A stretch of 64,000 nt of DNA from Taiwanofungus camphoratus (lineage: Eukaryota > Basidiomycota > Agaricomycetes > Polyporales > Taiwanofungaceae): NCBI GenBank assembly GCA_003999685.1, contig CP021223.1, forward strand, positions 124,001 to 188,000, in the 5' to 3' direction. Below, piece after piece: positions 49,147 to 60,700 of the stretch. The notes below the pieces were generated by a model. The model saw nothing but the letters and a program-made list of their open reading frames with translations. It had not been told where the DNA came from and did not search any database. The stretch's first letter is position 1; each line of letters begins with the position of its first letter. Both the position numbers and the translations under genes were made by a program.

Positions 49147-49593
49147 CTAGTTACCGGTATCTGAATCAGAGCAAGTTTCCCTGTCACGCTGGTACCTTGA
49201 AGTTAAAACATAATCAGATGGTCTGATCATTAGGACGCACCGCTCGAATATGATGCGGATGTTGGGCAGGGTGTAGACGTCGTGTCCAAGTTGCACAAGC
49301 TGCGAATGGATGCTCCAGTACGATCGGCTGATCATGCGCTCCTCCTGCTCCCAGCGCAGCGACGGGATCTTCTCCGGCGGGATGAGGCCCACACGTATCC
49401 TGTGCTCGTCGTCGTCGACCCGTTTCTTGAAACGTGCAAGGTCCTCCATGACTAATTTAATGCCTTGTTCGAGCGCTAGAAGCTTGGATAGCACTTGTAC
49501 TGCGCGCACCTCCTCCGATGCAGATATTTGCTCGAGTTGGTACGTGTCTGATGCAGGGAGAGCGCTACTTGCAGCGTGTCGTTGGGACAACAT
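49147..49593 (-). CDS. Hypothetical small helical protein
   Basis: Open frame of 148 codons from the ATG at 49593. The sequence is helical and charged ('RAVQVLSKLLALEQGIKLVM', 'DLARFKKRVDDDEHRIRVGL', 'IPPEKIPSLRWEQEERMI'), with no signal peptide or known motif. A 45-nt segment (49240-49196) has a good donor (GTGCGT) and acceptor (CTTCAAG) and a length divisible by three, so it may be spliced or retained without frame change; splicing gives 133 residues. The gene may be a 3' exon of, or a relative to, the uncharacterised gene just upstream on the same strand. Function unknown. Confidence 0.5.
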   Translation of the reverse strand: MLSQRHAASSALPASDTYQLEQISASEEVRAVQVLSKLLALEQGIKLVMEDLARFKKRVDDDEHRIRVGLIPPEKIPSLRWEQEERMISRSYWSIHSQLVQLGHDVYTLPNIRIIFERCVLMIRPSDYVLTSRYQRDRETCSDSDTGN

Positions 49594-50164
49594 GATCAAG
49601 GGAAATGCGGTCTGTTATGACCATACGAAAGCTCGATATATAGGCAAAGCATGGCGGGGATCAAAGCACAAAGCCCTTTGTTCTGGCCTCCCTCACATTC
49701 AAAAGCCAAAGCACTCACTGTTCCAGGTCGCAGGGCGCAGTATGTGTCATAGAAAGCTTTGACAGAAGCGCGGGAAAATCCAGTAGCCCAAGGTGGGATT
49801 ATTCACCAGTCCGGGCCAAGTGACTGCGATTGGCCACTGCTGATATAATCCATCACTTGTCTATCCTGAAGTCAAACAAGTGGAGGTAACTGATATATAT
49901 GCATCGTCCAAGTCATCGAAAGGGTGAGCAACAGTTTAACTATTGGAACGCAACATCACAAGTCGTAGCATCCAGTGCGTCAGGTCATTTCAGAAAGAAC
50001 TGAGGGTATGTCGTGTCATCAGAACGTAGGCGACTTGCCAACAGAATATGCTCGCAGACACTCTACAAGAGGCGCGTATACAGTCTCCGCCGTTCTCAAG
50101 TGAGCATCACAGGCAGCGGGGATCGACTGTCAAATAATGCGGGTGGAGGATACGTGTGTCCCAA
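49594..50164. other. Intergenic or intronic region, nothing resolved
   Basis: About 570 bp between two minus-strand coding blocks. It could be a spacer between genes or an unresolved 3' part of the upstream one. No motif seen. Confidence 0.4.
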
Positions 50165-51402
50165 TCAGCACTGATGGAGGTCGTATATGCAGTAACCATT
50201 GATCCTCACCGTTAGGCTATTGGCCATGGATATATTGAGCAGTAGCTCATTGCAGGAGAGTCTTACGACATGCCACGCATCCTCGAAGACCGTGAGCTTG
50301 TCGCTGATCTCCTTGCAATCCGCCTTGATCTGTCTGGCGACAACTTTCGGGGAAATTTCGTAGGATTGCGGGTCCATGCTGTAGTCTGCATGGAGGAATA
50401 TTGAGATGGTGTAGATCCCGAGATTAAGGCACCGACATACAATGTTCAAATTCAATGGCTACGGAGACGACTGGTGTGGTGACTTAGATTAGGATACAGG
50501 GAGGATACTATGTTGACGTACAGCAGGAGAAACGAATAGTTCTTATGCGAGATAGCATACTCTGGAAGACGTCAGCGATCTGTACCAAAAGCCTCCGCAA
50601 TGCCTGTAGGAGAAGGATATTGAAGGATAGCTAACAAGAAATAGGCCAGCCACACTTGCCAGCCAGATTGACATGCACAACCTAACAGAGACATAATCGC
50701 ACAAAATACATTTGGAAAACTCAAGGACCTACTCTTCCAGCCCAGACCACAGGTATCCAAAGAAACCGGACGGCTCAGCTTGATTTCTGAGGACGCTAGC
50801 GACTTTAAGCTGGAACACTTCAACCGCTTTCCCTAATTCGTGGAATTTGATGGCCGTCCTCCGAGCACTATTCTGATGCACTGTGATGGCCTAATTCAAA
50901 ACAAACTAGGTTATACGACCGAATGCCAACGGCCTGTAATTACTGACTTCTAAAAACTTCATGATCATGAATTTCTTGTCCTCTAGGGCCATATTTGATT
51001 GGGACAAAGGGATAAGAATCCCAACGTAATCTAGTTAGCAAGGCTGGTAAGACAATCCTCCCAACTTACATAAATCGACAATACTCGCCATTCAAAAAGC
51101 TGGCGCACAATCCGGCATTGTGCTGAGAATCGCGATAGACTTTCCGGTGCCTCTGCTCAGAGTCATCTGAGATCTAGACGTAAAGCCCGAATCGAGCAGC
51201 AGCTGACCTGCCGCAGGTTATTCCACTCGTTGCATAGCGGATGATTCTCTCCGATTTGCTGGGTAGTCTCCAACTGTCCGGCGACGGACCTGAAGAGACT
51301 CTGGATCTGGAGCTGGTCGTTTACCAGTACGGAAAAGCAGTCCTTTAGCTGAATTTGCTTGCTGTTACTTGTCGCATCGTTGTACGAGGGAGGCGTCGCC
51401 AT
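50165..51402 (-). CDS. Hypothetical multi-exon gene, possibly decaying
   Basis: Starts at ATG 51402 with a 65-codon exon (51402-51208, MATPPSYNDATS...). Further coding-like blocks follow: about 51155-51070, 51030-50948 ('DYVGILIPLSQSNMALED'), 50890-about 50735 ('RRTAIKFHELGKAVEVFQL', 'SGFFGYLWSGLEE') and about 50394-50268 ('MDPQSYEISPKVVARQIKA'). The 50948/50890 join is in phase, but the others do not chain into one unbroken frame: block 2 to 3 needs a phase I could not obtain, and block 4 ends at a TAG beside a poor donor. The predicted protein is helical and charged without a known domain. MATPPSY openings recur in uncharacterised mushroom proteins. Either the model needs transcript data or the copy is degenerating. 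Confidence 0.4.
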
Positions 51403-52344
51403 CACGGAGGGAGACAGAGCGATTGCTTCATGCCTGAACACGTTCAAGAGGGGCCGTCGATACACACCATGATCGCCGCGAACACGAGGCGAAGACTTGA
51501 GGTGCACGCCCTTCTGACTGTCATGTGACTCTCACACGATCGATAACATTGGTACAAGTCGGAAATGGTTGTCTCTGTATGGAAGAGAACGAGTACAGCA
51601 CTTGGACATTGATTAAGATTCCCGAGGAATTCAAACATGTTGGATTTCATACGTGTCTGTCGAATCCTTATAGCCTGAAGTCAAAGTGACGCAATATTAA
51701 AATAGGACAGTTGCAACGGGAGAGCTACAGTAGATGAGATTCTGAATTTCATGGCGCCGTTTTCCGTGCTTAGACTCGGAATGAGGGTACGTTTTCAGTA
51801 ATTGTGAGTTTGCACATGTAACAGGCCTTACCGCCTGTACTACCAGTCAGGAAGATCAATAGCCACAACGGTGCAAGTGAAAAACAGTTGTACGGTACAA
51901 GGGACACGCGGCAAACCCCCAGTGTAGATGATATATCAATGAGCCACAACCCTCTGACACGATTTTGCAGTGACTACAGCCTATTCAGACGGGACCAGTG
52001 TCATGAGAGCTAGCAATCCATGACGGAAGGCCGCATTGTATCGGCAATACTACCGAGAATCCTTCTGTTAGTGCCTACAGAACCTCCCTTGAAAAAAAAA
52101 GAGGGTAGAAGCGTGACACAGCATCCGAGAGCCGTTTTCAACGGGAAAGAACATGCCGAATGGTGACGGCCTACTGTGTAGGTGCCAACTTTCTTCAAGA
52201 AGTAAACCTACTGCCACTTGAGAAAGAGTGTGCAGGAAGGTGTCGGCAACAGAATGCCGTAAGTAAGGCTTGCCAAAACTGAAGCAAACGCTCACGTGGA
52301 CTCCTCGACGTCGATCATATTGTGGACCGTGGTTACTGAATAAG
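51403..52344. other. Intergenic, no gene recognised
   Basis: Region between the hypothetical gene start and the LINE insertion site. An A9 run occurs at about 52092. No other feature seen. Confidence 0.5.
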
Positions 52345-52358
52345 GCAACTGTGCACTC
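52345..52358. repeat. Target-site duplication, LINE 3' side
   Basis: GCAACTGTGCACTC, identical over 14 bp to 55842-55855. It directly abuts the poly(A) tail of the LINE. Confidence 0.95.
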
Positions 52359-52379
52359 TTTTTTTTTTTTTTTTTTTTT
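52359..52379 (-). repeat. Poly(A) tail of the LINE
   Basis: Twenty-one uninterrupted T on the + strand, which is A21 on the element's own strand, placed exactly between the element's 3' end and the duplication. Its intact length suggests a fairly recent insertion. Confidence 0.95.
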
Positions 52380-52681
52380 AATTCTTCGGGTTTATACTCC
52401 ATACGACGTAGGTACATGTAGAGTGATAATGATAGTAAGTGGGCATCCGCGCCCGCATGGGCGGTACACCTACAGTTTTCGGTGACCTCGTTATGTGGCG
52501 TGGGCATGTAATCCAACAAGGTCGGACAGGAAGCGTACAGTCGCCAAATGACGCCATACCCGACCTCGACCCGTTTTTCACGCTCTGTGTGTTTTGCTCG
52601 GCCCGGTATCCCGTTCCGTCAACAAAGCACTTAAGGAACTGAGTCTAGCCCTACAGGTTTCGGGCCTCAGTTGTCTGTTGG

Positions 52682-55600
52682 TTAGACGGGAGGGTCGTCG
52701 CGGATACTAGGTTCCGCTATCCCCTCGTCTATCCAGTTATGGTACATTTCGAACGCCTTTGCCTCGGCGTCGTACCATTCACAGAAATCCCGGTACTTTC
52801 CACCCAGGGCGGTGGTCATGCCAGGATCTAAATGTCGGTCCGCATGGAACCGTTGCCAGGCCGTTTGTCTTCCGACAGTGTGGCACATAAGACGGGCACG
52901 AGTGAATGTTCTCGTGCGCGCAGCTTCAGCTTCAAGCAGAGATTCTGCCAGAATCTCCGCCCAATCGAATGTGGAGACCATCGGGTTAAGCCGAAGGAAC
53001 TCCATGATGTCATCTGGGGTCCATCCCTTTTGTTCAGGGGGCCCCATCAGAAGCGGATCACGAGGACCCTGTTGGCGCTTCGTCCTGATCCAGAATGGAC
53101 AGTCGAAGAGTACGTGTTCCCTGGTTTCCTCCGCTCCGCATAGGCAGAGGTGAGGGCCAGGGATATTGAACCGAGAGCGGTATTCTCCGCCAGGGAAATG
53201 GTTGGTGAGCACGCGACATACGCGTGCCACCTCCTTGTTGGACTTGCCAGCTGCCTTCAAGACCCACATGCCCTTAGCCGTAGTCCCGTGCAGCGGTAGG
53301 GCGTCCTCGGTTACTTTCCATAACCGTCGGCCGCGATAACTGGGGTTATCAACTTGTGTCCCCCAGCGCTTTTTGACCCTTGCTTTTACGCGGGCAAGGG
53401 CCATCGATTGTGAGATGAATTCCGGTTGGGGATCATCCAATGCTTTCTTCGCGAGTTCATCAACGAACTCATTCTGAAAAATGCCTTTATGGGATGGGAC
53501 CCATAAAAGGACGATGCGTCGGCGTTCATCTGCATCGAGGAACGCTCGGACGTGTTGAGAGGCCATGATTGCCGCCATTTGCGACGACCCGACTTCCGGC
53601 TTAAATATTCGGTCAAGTGCCGATTGGTTATCAGAACAGACTGTGAGGGTGGTGATGTGAGCAGGGATGTCACGGACCGCTTCTCGCAGCCCGCGCGCCA
53701 GTGCCAGCATCTCCGCATCGAAGCTCTGGACCTTACCGGCCCCGAATCTTCCATGTGCAACGTGATCTTCCCCGTCGATGACGAGCCACGCGCTACCAGA
53801 TCTTACTGTGGGTGCATTCTTATACGACCCATCAGTGAATAACATTCGCCCTTCTGGCTGGGCCAACTGGCGCCGGAATTCCGGCCACCAGGTGTACTCC
53901 AACCAGTCAGCGAATTCAGGAGAGCTTTTGTTTGGACCTTTTCCGTCCAAAAACACTCGCTCGAATCGATCAATGTACCGATCCACGACCCGATCACCGG
54001 GCCGTGCCTCCGGGTGGAGTGGTGCAAAGTCTTCTGATGACTGCCTCCCGATACGATCTATGAACGTCATCGGGGTGACAGCCTGTTTTTTGCCACGTCG
54101 CGAATTAAGCGGCCATGGCGCGGTAATATTGGTGATGTTGGTCGCCCAATAAGGTGGAAGGGCGGCCCTCATTGGGTGCCCTTCATGAACTCGCCGCGCT
54201 CTAAGTGCAGCTTTTTCCATGTACCGGTCGACCTGGATGCGGATGGGGACCAACCCACCCAACATCTCCATCGCCCCGATCGGTGTGGTCTTAAAGCAGC
54301 CGGTTATCCACCGGGCTGCTCTAGACTGAGCGGTCTGCAATTCCTTTGCAGCCCATTTGAGGCCCTTCCACTGTGGATTCCACCACAGTTGAGCGCCGTA
54401 TAACATCAGCGGAACGACGTGCGCTATATAGAGCCGTCGTTTGTTGATGGGATGGAATCCGCGTGCCGAGTTACCGAGCATGCGGAGTGCATTGCACGTG
54501 CTGGCCGCCTTGTTGGCGTAAAACCGCACGTGTGCATGGAAGCTAAGCTTGGGGTCTAAAAAGAACCCAAGGTAGCGCATCGTGTCCTTTGCTCACAAAG
54601 TGACATCATGTCCATCGGTCCGGATGGTTAGATCCGGACCGAGGGGTCGGGAAGTCGAATACCCCTTCTGGCGTTTCCAGAAGTGCATCAACTCTAACTT
54701 GTCTCCTTCGACGCCTAAACCTAAACGGTTCAGGTCACCTACGAGATTATGGAAGACATCCGCCAGGATGGCGTTGTTCTTCAAAATAAGGGCTTGCGGG
54801 CTGTCATCAACAGCCTTCGGCGAAGCCGCCATGATGAGACCGTCGTCCACATAGAACTGAGTCCCGGTTCGGCCCAGTTGTATCAAGTGGACTGGCGCCC
54901 ACTTGTGTATAACCGGTGCAATGTAGACCCCAGATAAGATCGGGGATAAGCTAGAACCCTGACCAACTCCGACATCAAAGTCAGATGGGTCGGTCAAGGT
55001 GCCGTTGAACGAGAATCGGGTTTTACGCCCGATCAAGTAATTTGCCATGAAATTACAGAGCTTGCTATTGAAGCCCTGTTTTCGCATGATTCCTACCAGC
55101 GCATCATGATTGATGGACGGGTAGAATTGGGACACATCGAGCAATAGCACCGATGGGATGAGGTTGCGCGCCCATGCCTCTTTGACATTGTGCACAAGTT
55201 GAATACCAGCGTCAGTGGTGCTATGCTGCATAGCCCCACCGAACTGGCATGGGTGTAGGATTCCCCATTTCTGGGCATCCCACTGCATTCGCTTGGCAAT
55301 GATCTTTTCGAACAATTTGCCGAAGCAGTTTAGCAAGCAGATAGGCCTGTAGGCCTTCGCTAGCGTATAATCTGGTTTGTTCGGTTTGGGTAGAACCACC
55401 GTAACAGACCGCTTAAAAACGCTCGGATATACCTCGAAATCGAGGCAAGCGTTATAGTACGCGCGCAGCCATTGCCGCACGTGTATGCCTAGATCGGTCT
55501 CGATGCCCTCCTCGGAGCGCTCGATCCGGTCCACCATCCATTTAATCCACATCCAGTTCACGTGATCGGGACCGGGTGTGGACGTATTGCTAGTGGATTT

Positions 55601-55841
55601 GAGATTCTCGCGAATCTCAGTCTCACTAATGTCAGGTAGAGTCAATTCCTCCCTTTGAGGAATTTCGTCTACGAGCGTCAGATCCACCGGCCGTGGGTTG
55701 GCAGGCGTGAACTGAGCTTGGAAAGCGCGGCTGAGATCAGCCGCACTTTGAACTGGCGCACCTTCAGCTTGCCGCAGCTGAATGGTGACCTCTTGTCGTC
55801 TCGGCTTTGTCCATGCGACAAAATCCGAGATTGATTGTGGA
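52682..55841 (-). pseudogene. LINE ORF2 remnant: reverse transcriptase plus RNase H
   Basis: One reading frame runs from the truncated 5' junction to TAG at 52682, broken only by a TGA at 54593-54595. Reverse transcriptase motifs are intact: 'NCFGKLFEKIIAKRM', 'FGGAMQHSTTDAG', motif A Asp in 'LLDVSQFYPSINH', motif B 'GVGQGSSLSPILSG' and motif C 'QFYVDDGLI'. After the stop come 'TMRYLGFFLDPKL' (thumb), then RNase H with its acidic residues in 'LFTDGSYKNA', 'SFDAEMLALARG', 'TVCSDNQSALD' and 'NEFVDELAKKA', and finally a Cys/His cluster 'CLCGAEETREHVLFDCPFW'. Lacking its 5' part, the copy cannot move on its own. The single nonsense codon and otherwise clean frame indicate low age. Confidence 0.95.
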
Positions 55842-55855
55842 GCAACTGTGCACTC
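55842..55855. repeat. Target-site duplication, LINE 5' side
   Basis: GCAACTGTGCACTC, the second copy of the 14-bp duplication, next to the truncated 5' end of the element. Confidence 0.95.
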
Positions 55856-56193
55856 CTCCCAGTCTAAAGTCTAAAACCACGGCGCGGAATGTCGCAAACG
55901 CATCCACAGAGTGCGGTACTCATACACTACAGTACTAAATCGCTGCAGTCTCGTCAAAACACATGCCTCAACCACATTTTTTGTGCGCGGATGCATCCGT
56001 CTTTTTTGATCTATACAGGTGACTAAACGTGATGACTTCCATTTACACCCTAAAAAAAGGGCTGTTCGAGTGCACGTGCACTGCTACCAGTATAAATACA
56101 GCCTCTGTGACAACCAAAAATTTCAACGACCGTTGTTGTTCGGGTTCTTCTTCACCTGTTGCCTCCATTCTGTCATTCTTTTCGACGACTACT
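55856..56193 (+). promoter_or_regulatory. Chitinase upstream region
   Basis: 338 bp between the LINE and the chitinase start. A TATAAATA box (about 56092-56099) lies about 100 bp before the start codon, a typical spacing. The LINE insertion is close enough to separate this promoter from older upstream elements. Confidence 0.5.
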
Positions 56194-57716
56194 ATGTTGT
56201 CATTCCTCTCGTTGGGCTTTCTTGCTATTCCCGCTGCGCACGCAACAAGTCACTATGCTAGAGATGCTCCCTCTAATTCTACCGCTGGAAATGCCACTGT
56301 CGACATGGTTTCTGCGGCTTGGTATGCGGGCTGGCATGCTCAGGATTTCGCTTTGAACAATGTGAGTTGGGACAAGTACACCCACCTGACGTACTCCTTC
56401 GCGTGAGTAGCGATCCGTTCGATCGTTGGCTCGGCGGCAATTAAGCGCCCGTAATTTCTAGCACCACTGTACCCTCGGTGAACAATGTGTCTCTGTCCGG
56501 TTCGGATGCAGAGCTCTTGCCGCAGTTTGTCTCCATAGCTCACCAGAACGTGAGTGTCAACGTGTCTTTACTTAATATCATAACCTTACCCCGGACTGCG
56601 CTTCGCATCAGGGTGTAAAAGCAATGGTCTCCACAGGTGGCTGGGGAGGTTCTCAGTACTTCTCCTCAGATGTCGCAACACAAGATAACCGCACAGCATT
56701 TGTCAAGACTATCACGGATTTCGCCCAGACCTACAATTTGGATGGCATTGACATTGAGTATGTAGCCGCGTCATTCGACTAGACTTGAGCCCTGACCGTG
56801 CGGTGCAGCTGGGAATATCCCGGTAACCAAGGTATCGGCTGCAATCTAGTTTCTTCAAACGATTCAAGCAATTTCCTTGCCTTCCTCCAGGCCCTTCGCG
56901 CTGACCCGGTCGGATCCAAGCTCATCATCACGGCATCCACGCCCATCACGCCCTGGAAAGGCGCCGACGGCAATTCCCTCACGAACGTGTCCAGTTTCGC
57001 CCAGGCTCTTGACTGGATCAATGTCATGAACTACGACGTCTGGGGCAGCTGGGACAAGACGGTCGGTCCAAACGCGCCTCTGAACGACACTTGCGCGGCA
57101 CCTGCTGACCAACAAGGCAGTGCCGTCAGCGCTGTCGCAGCCTGGACTGCAGCAGGCATGCCGTCCCACCAGATTGTTCTGGGTGTCGCATCTTACGGTC
57201 ACTCGTTCCATGTCGACTCGACTGACGCATTTGACTGCGATGGCGAAGCAATCGCTTCTTACCCCACGTTCGACGCCAACGAGCAGCCTCTGGGCGATGC
57301 CTGGGACAGTGAGACCAACACCGACTCTTGCGGCGTCACATCTGGGCCTTCGGGCGTCTTCGACTTCTGGGGCCTGATTGATGGCGGATTCCTGTACCCG
57401 AACGGCTCAGTTTCGGAGGGCATCGCGTACAGTTACGACGAGTGCAGTCAAACTGTAAGTCGGCGTCTGTTGCTTAGGGTTGAGGGCTCGCCTGATCATG
57501 CGATTTGTTGTGCAGCCTTATGTCTACAACCAGTGCACGTCCGTTATGGTTTCATTTGATAACGCCGAGTCCTTTGCCGCCAAGGGCGATTACATCAAGA
57601 ACAACAATCTCCGTGGCTTCGCCATGTGGGAGGCCGGAGGTGACTACGATGACATCTTACTCGACTCGATCCGCCAGGCGGCCGGGCTCGAGGATGGCGA
57701 TGATGGTGACTGCTAG
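56194..57716 (+). CDS. Secreted GH18 chitinase
   Basis: Five exons: 56194-56402, 56462-56549, 56612-56757, 56809-57454 and 57516-57716, giving 429 residues. A signal peptide (MLSFLSLGFLAIPAAHA) is followed by several Asn-X-Ser/Thr sites, as expected for a secreted glycoprotein. The barrel starts at 'AAWYAGWHAQDF'; 'VSTGGWGGSQYF' is the SxGG strand; the catalytic DxxDxDxE motif reads DGIDIDWE, with its penultimate Asp codon split by the third intron. Further strands are 'ALDWINVMNYDVWGSWD' (substrate Tyr/Asp), 'IVLGVASYGHSF' and the final 'LRGFAMWEAGGDYDDILLDS' with the conserved Trp. No separate chitin-binding module or anchor is seen. It hydrolyses chitin through substrate-assisted catalysis, in wall remodelling, autolysis or nutrition. 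All catalytic residues are present. Confidence 0.95.
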
Positions 57717-60700
57717 TCATGCCACAGAACCTATTAGAATCGCTCGGGGTGGTCGATCCCCCCTCTTCAAGTTGTGCACGGTCACAGCTACCGTTATCTA
57801 TCCGTCTATTATTGATCGTCGTTTCAGTTGCTAGTCACATCGTCATCGCAGGCTGTGCCGTCTGTATATCACGCTCGCTGTATTTCTGTCGCTCACTGTC
57901 CTAGTAGACAACATATAATATACTGGCTCTGTTGACAGAGTTTCTCAGACGACTTTCTCCGCGTGTACATCTACCTGTTTGCCTTCCGGTAGAGCGGTGT
58001 TGGTGCCGAGCAAAGAGTTAATATGCCACAAGTTTGATCATTCTGATGCCTTGAAGGCAATACTTATCATGGAATTGTAAGAAATGGAGAAGGAATTTTC
58101 TGATGAGACTCCTGAGGAGCGCGACCTCAGAAGTCGATTAGCATGAGTAGTAACAATTAAGCACTCAGCAACTCGACAATAGGCTATTACTTACCGGCCA
58201 TGGCCCATGGCAGACATGGTCCAATCGGTAAGGGTAAAAGAACTGTAGAATATTAATTGAAATACGGAAAACGTGTCAAATAATTTATGAGGGTTACAGA
58301 ATTTGCCTTACATATTCTACTGGCCTAAAATTGTACCGCACTGTTCCGTGATCCATCTGCCTCCATCAACCACGATGACCGCCTGGGACCGTCGGCTGTT
58401 GTGGCTCGATTTGGATATGTTAAACTTGACTTGATCAAGCACAGCACATCCGTGTCGCAACACATGTGGGCGAAAGCACCAGCTTGCAAATATGATCTTC
58501 TTGAGGAGTAATACGTTTACGTGATCGACAGTATCCCAACCAACTTATCAGTTAAACGCTGAATTTTTGTGACATTTGTCTGACATACTACCAATGCGCA
58601 TCGCACATCCGCTCAGCCGTTCTGACAAAAATTGTATTGCAACTTACACGCGGTTTTTTCGGTACCGGGACTTTCTGGGCGGCCTTCAGCCCTTCTGGCT
58701 TTCCGGTAGTGACCTTCTGGTGGTCGCTTTCCAATTGGCGAATAAACCAAGTTCGCCGACGCACCGGGCCATGTGTGTGTGACGGCGAAGGCGGTCATCT
58801 CCAACAACGGCTGCAGTTTTAATGTTGCATCAGGATGGGTGTACACTAGGATTATTCCAGTCCTCACTGGGTGGTTGTGTCGGGCTGATACTCCGTGGTC
58901 TAGGTTCGGAATTACTGAATAATGTGATCTGCTTCCCATCGAGCAGACTTCTAGTTGGTGATCGTAATTCTCAGGACTTGCCATGAAGTGTTTCAAGCTT
59001 GTGGCTGATCTTTGTAGCAATGCGATGCATCGGATTGCGTCTGGTGTTTGTTTTGTGTACTACAGCGTCAAAGCTGCCTTTTCAATCTGCAACAAGGTAT
59101 GTCTCCCTTTGTTAAAATTCACAGCCAAAAGGTTGACAAACACGGCTTGTATAGCGCTGGATCTCAATATTGTGGTTTGCTGGCTTTTTCTCTGTTCCAG
59201 AAATGCCACTGCTAGCCGCTTCCAAGTCTATTGATCGACCTCTCCATATGACGGGGCGACGTCCGAGACGTCGCCGTTCAACATGCGATTGACGCCGACA
59301 AATCATTGCTTGGTGCTGTGATTGCTCCAGGGATGGTGCTGGAATGAATACAGTACCAAATATGTCAAGGGTGGGGGTAGAGAAAATTGCGACGCATCAA
59401 ACAACGGGGCTTGCATGCACCCTCGCGATCACGTCAGCCCCACTTATCACTCTTCAGGTTTCGAGTCGGCAGAGAAACATACGCCGGGTACCTTCGTTTG
59501 TTCTCTCTTCTATTTCCACTCGTCCTGCTATCTATCAGACTGAAACTGTGCCGAGAAGTTATTTGGGGCGACCGCTGCGGCCGCCGTTGAAGTAGCATCT
59601 AGTAAATTCCGTTGCAGCCCTAGGTACGTCAATTTTATAAGGTCGAGTGTTGCCTTCGCAGTGTTCGCTTTGCTCCTGGCCTTCAGCTGTCGCCGAAGTC
59701 GTAATGCAAACCCTAAACATTCCTACCTGACCATCCACGCATTATATTATATTGTCGCTGTAATCACGCAAAAATAATGCATCACATATACTACTGTCCA
59801 GGAGCCGTACATAGCTCCCAGTAGCTTCTGTGCGGGACGTCGTGCAGACAATGTTGTCTTTCATCCGCACACCTCATTGCAGGATCCCTCAATCCTTCTT
59901 CTCCCTTGACGTGAGTGTTGTCAGACTTCAAGGTGAACTTCAGGTTATACTTCACAATTCGGCTATGTTGAAATACCAAAACGTCCTACAGGTTTGAAAC
60001 AGCAGCGCTACTAAACGAAATATCGACCTTGATCATCGCAGAGGCTACCAGAAGTATTCGTTCCATGTAGAGGCGAAGCGCGTAACCTTTCCTAATCTCA
60101 ATCACATATTAAGACATGCGAGATGTCGTTGACTATGATTGAATAGAGGGACGATTTGCTGTGTCTGATACCATCAGTTCCCCTATATTAATATTACGAC
60201 GATTAATGCAGAGTGATGAAGAGGTGAAGACAACATTATTCTAAGTTACGATATTCTGGGAACTCTTTCAAAAGAAGACGACCAAGTCCTTAACAGTACA
60301 CAATACTAGACAAACGTCTGATGAAATTGTGAGATTAATACAACATCATGACGCCTTAAGCTCAAGATCTGGACAAAGTTCAATCATGGAAGACACCAAT
60401 GGGCCCTATCCGTGGGAGACGACAGGCCGCCCGACTACTTCGTGTGTCATGGAAGTATATGTGGAATGATACGCGGAATAAACGGTTCGTTACTTATCCT
60501 GAGATAATAGGCACTCTGAGTACGCAGACGAAATGACATATACGAAGCCGCATGAGACCTTTACGCTTGATCCTCGGACTTCTTGAAATGGGTGGCATCG
60601 ACGCCCTCGTTGCGACCGTAGAATGTTGTCGTTGACTGCATTCAGCCTCGGTGCTGGCACATACGAACCGACGCTCCTACAATCAAAGCTCATGAGATGG

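Larger units (their letters stand above)
52359..55841 (-). mobile_element. 5'-truncated LINE (non-LTR) retrotransposon with RNase H
   Basis: A 3,483-bp minus-strand insertion bounded by perfect 14-bp duplications. It ends in a 21-nt poly(A) tail (T run at 52359-52379 on the + strand) after about 300 nt of 3' untranslated sequence. The coding part (reverse transcriptase, RNase H, C-terminal zinc-binding motif) is open right up to the 5' junction, so the first ORF, endonuclease and RT N-terminus were lost by incomplete reverse transcription, as is usual for LINEs. Having RNase H after RT points to a Tad/I-like clade; exact clade is inferred. It landed between a hypothetical gene and the chitinase and interrupts no recognised gene. 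Confidence 0.96.

Noticed and set aside
58983-59340. Possible two-exon gene with a GTATGT...TTCCAG intron
   Set aside because: Splicing leads to a stop within a few codons in the continuing frame and neither part resembles a known protein.
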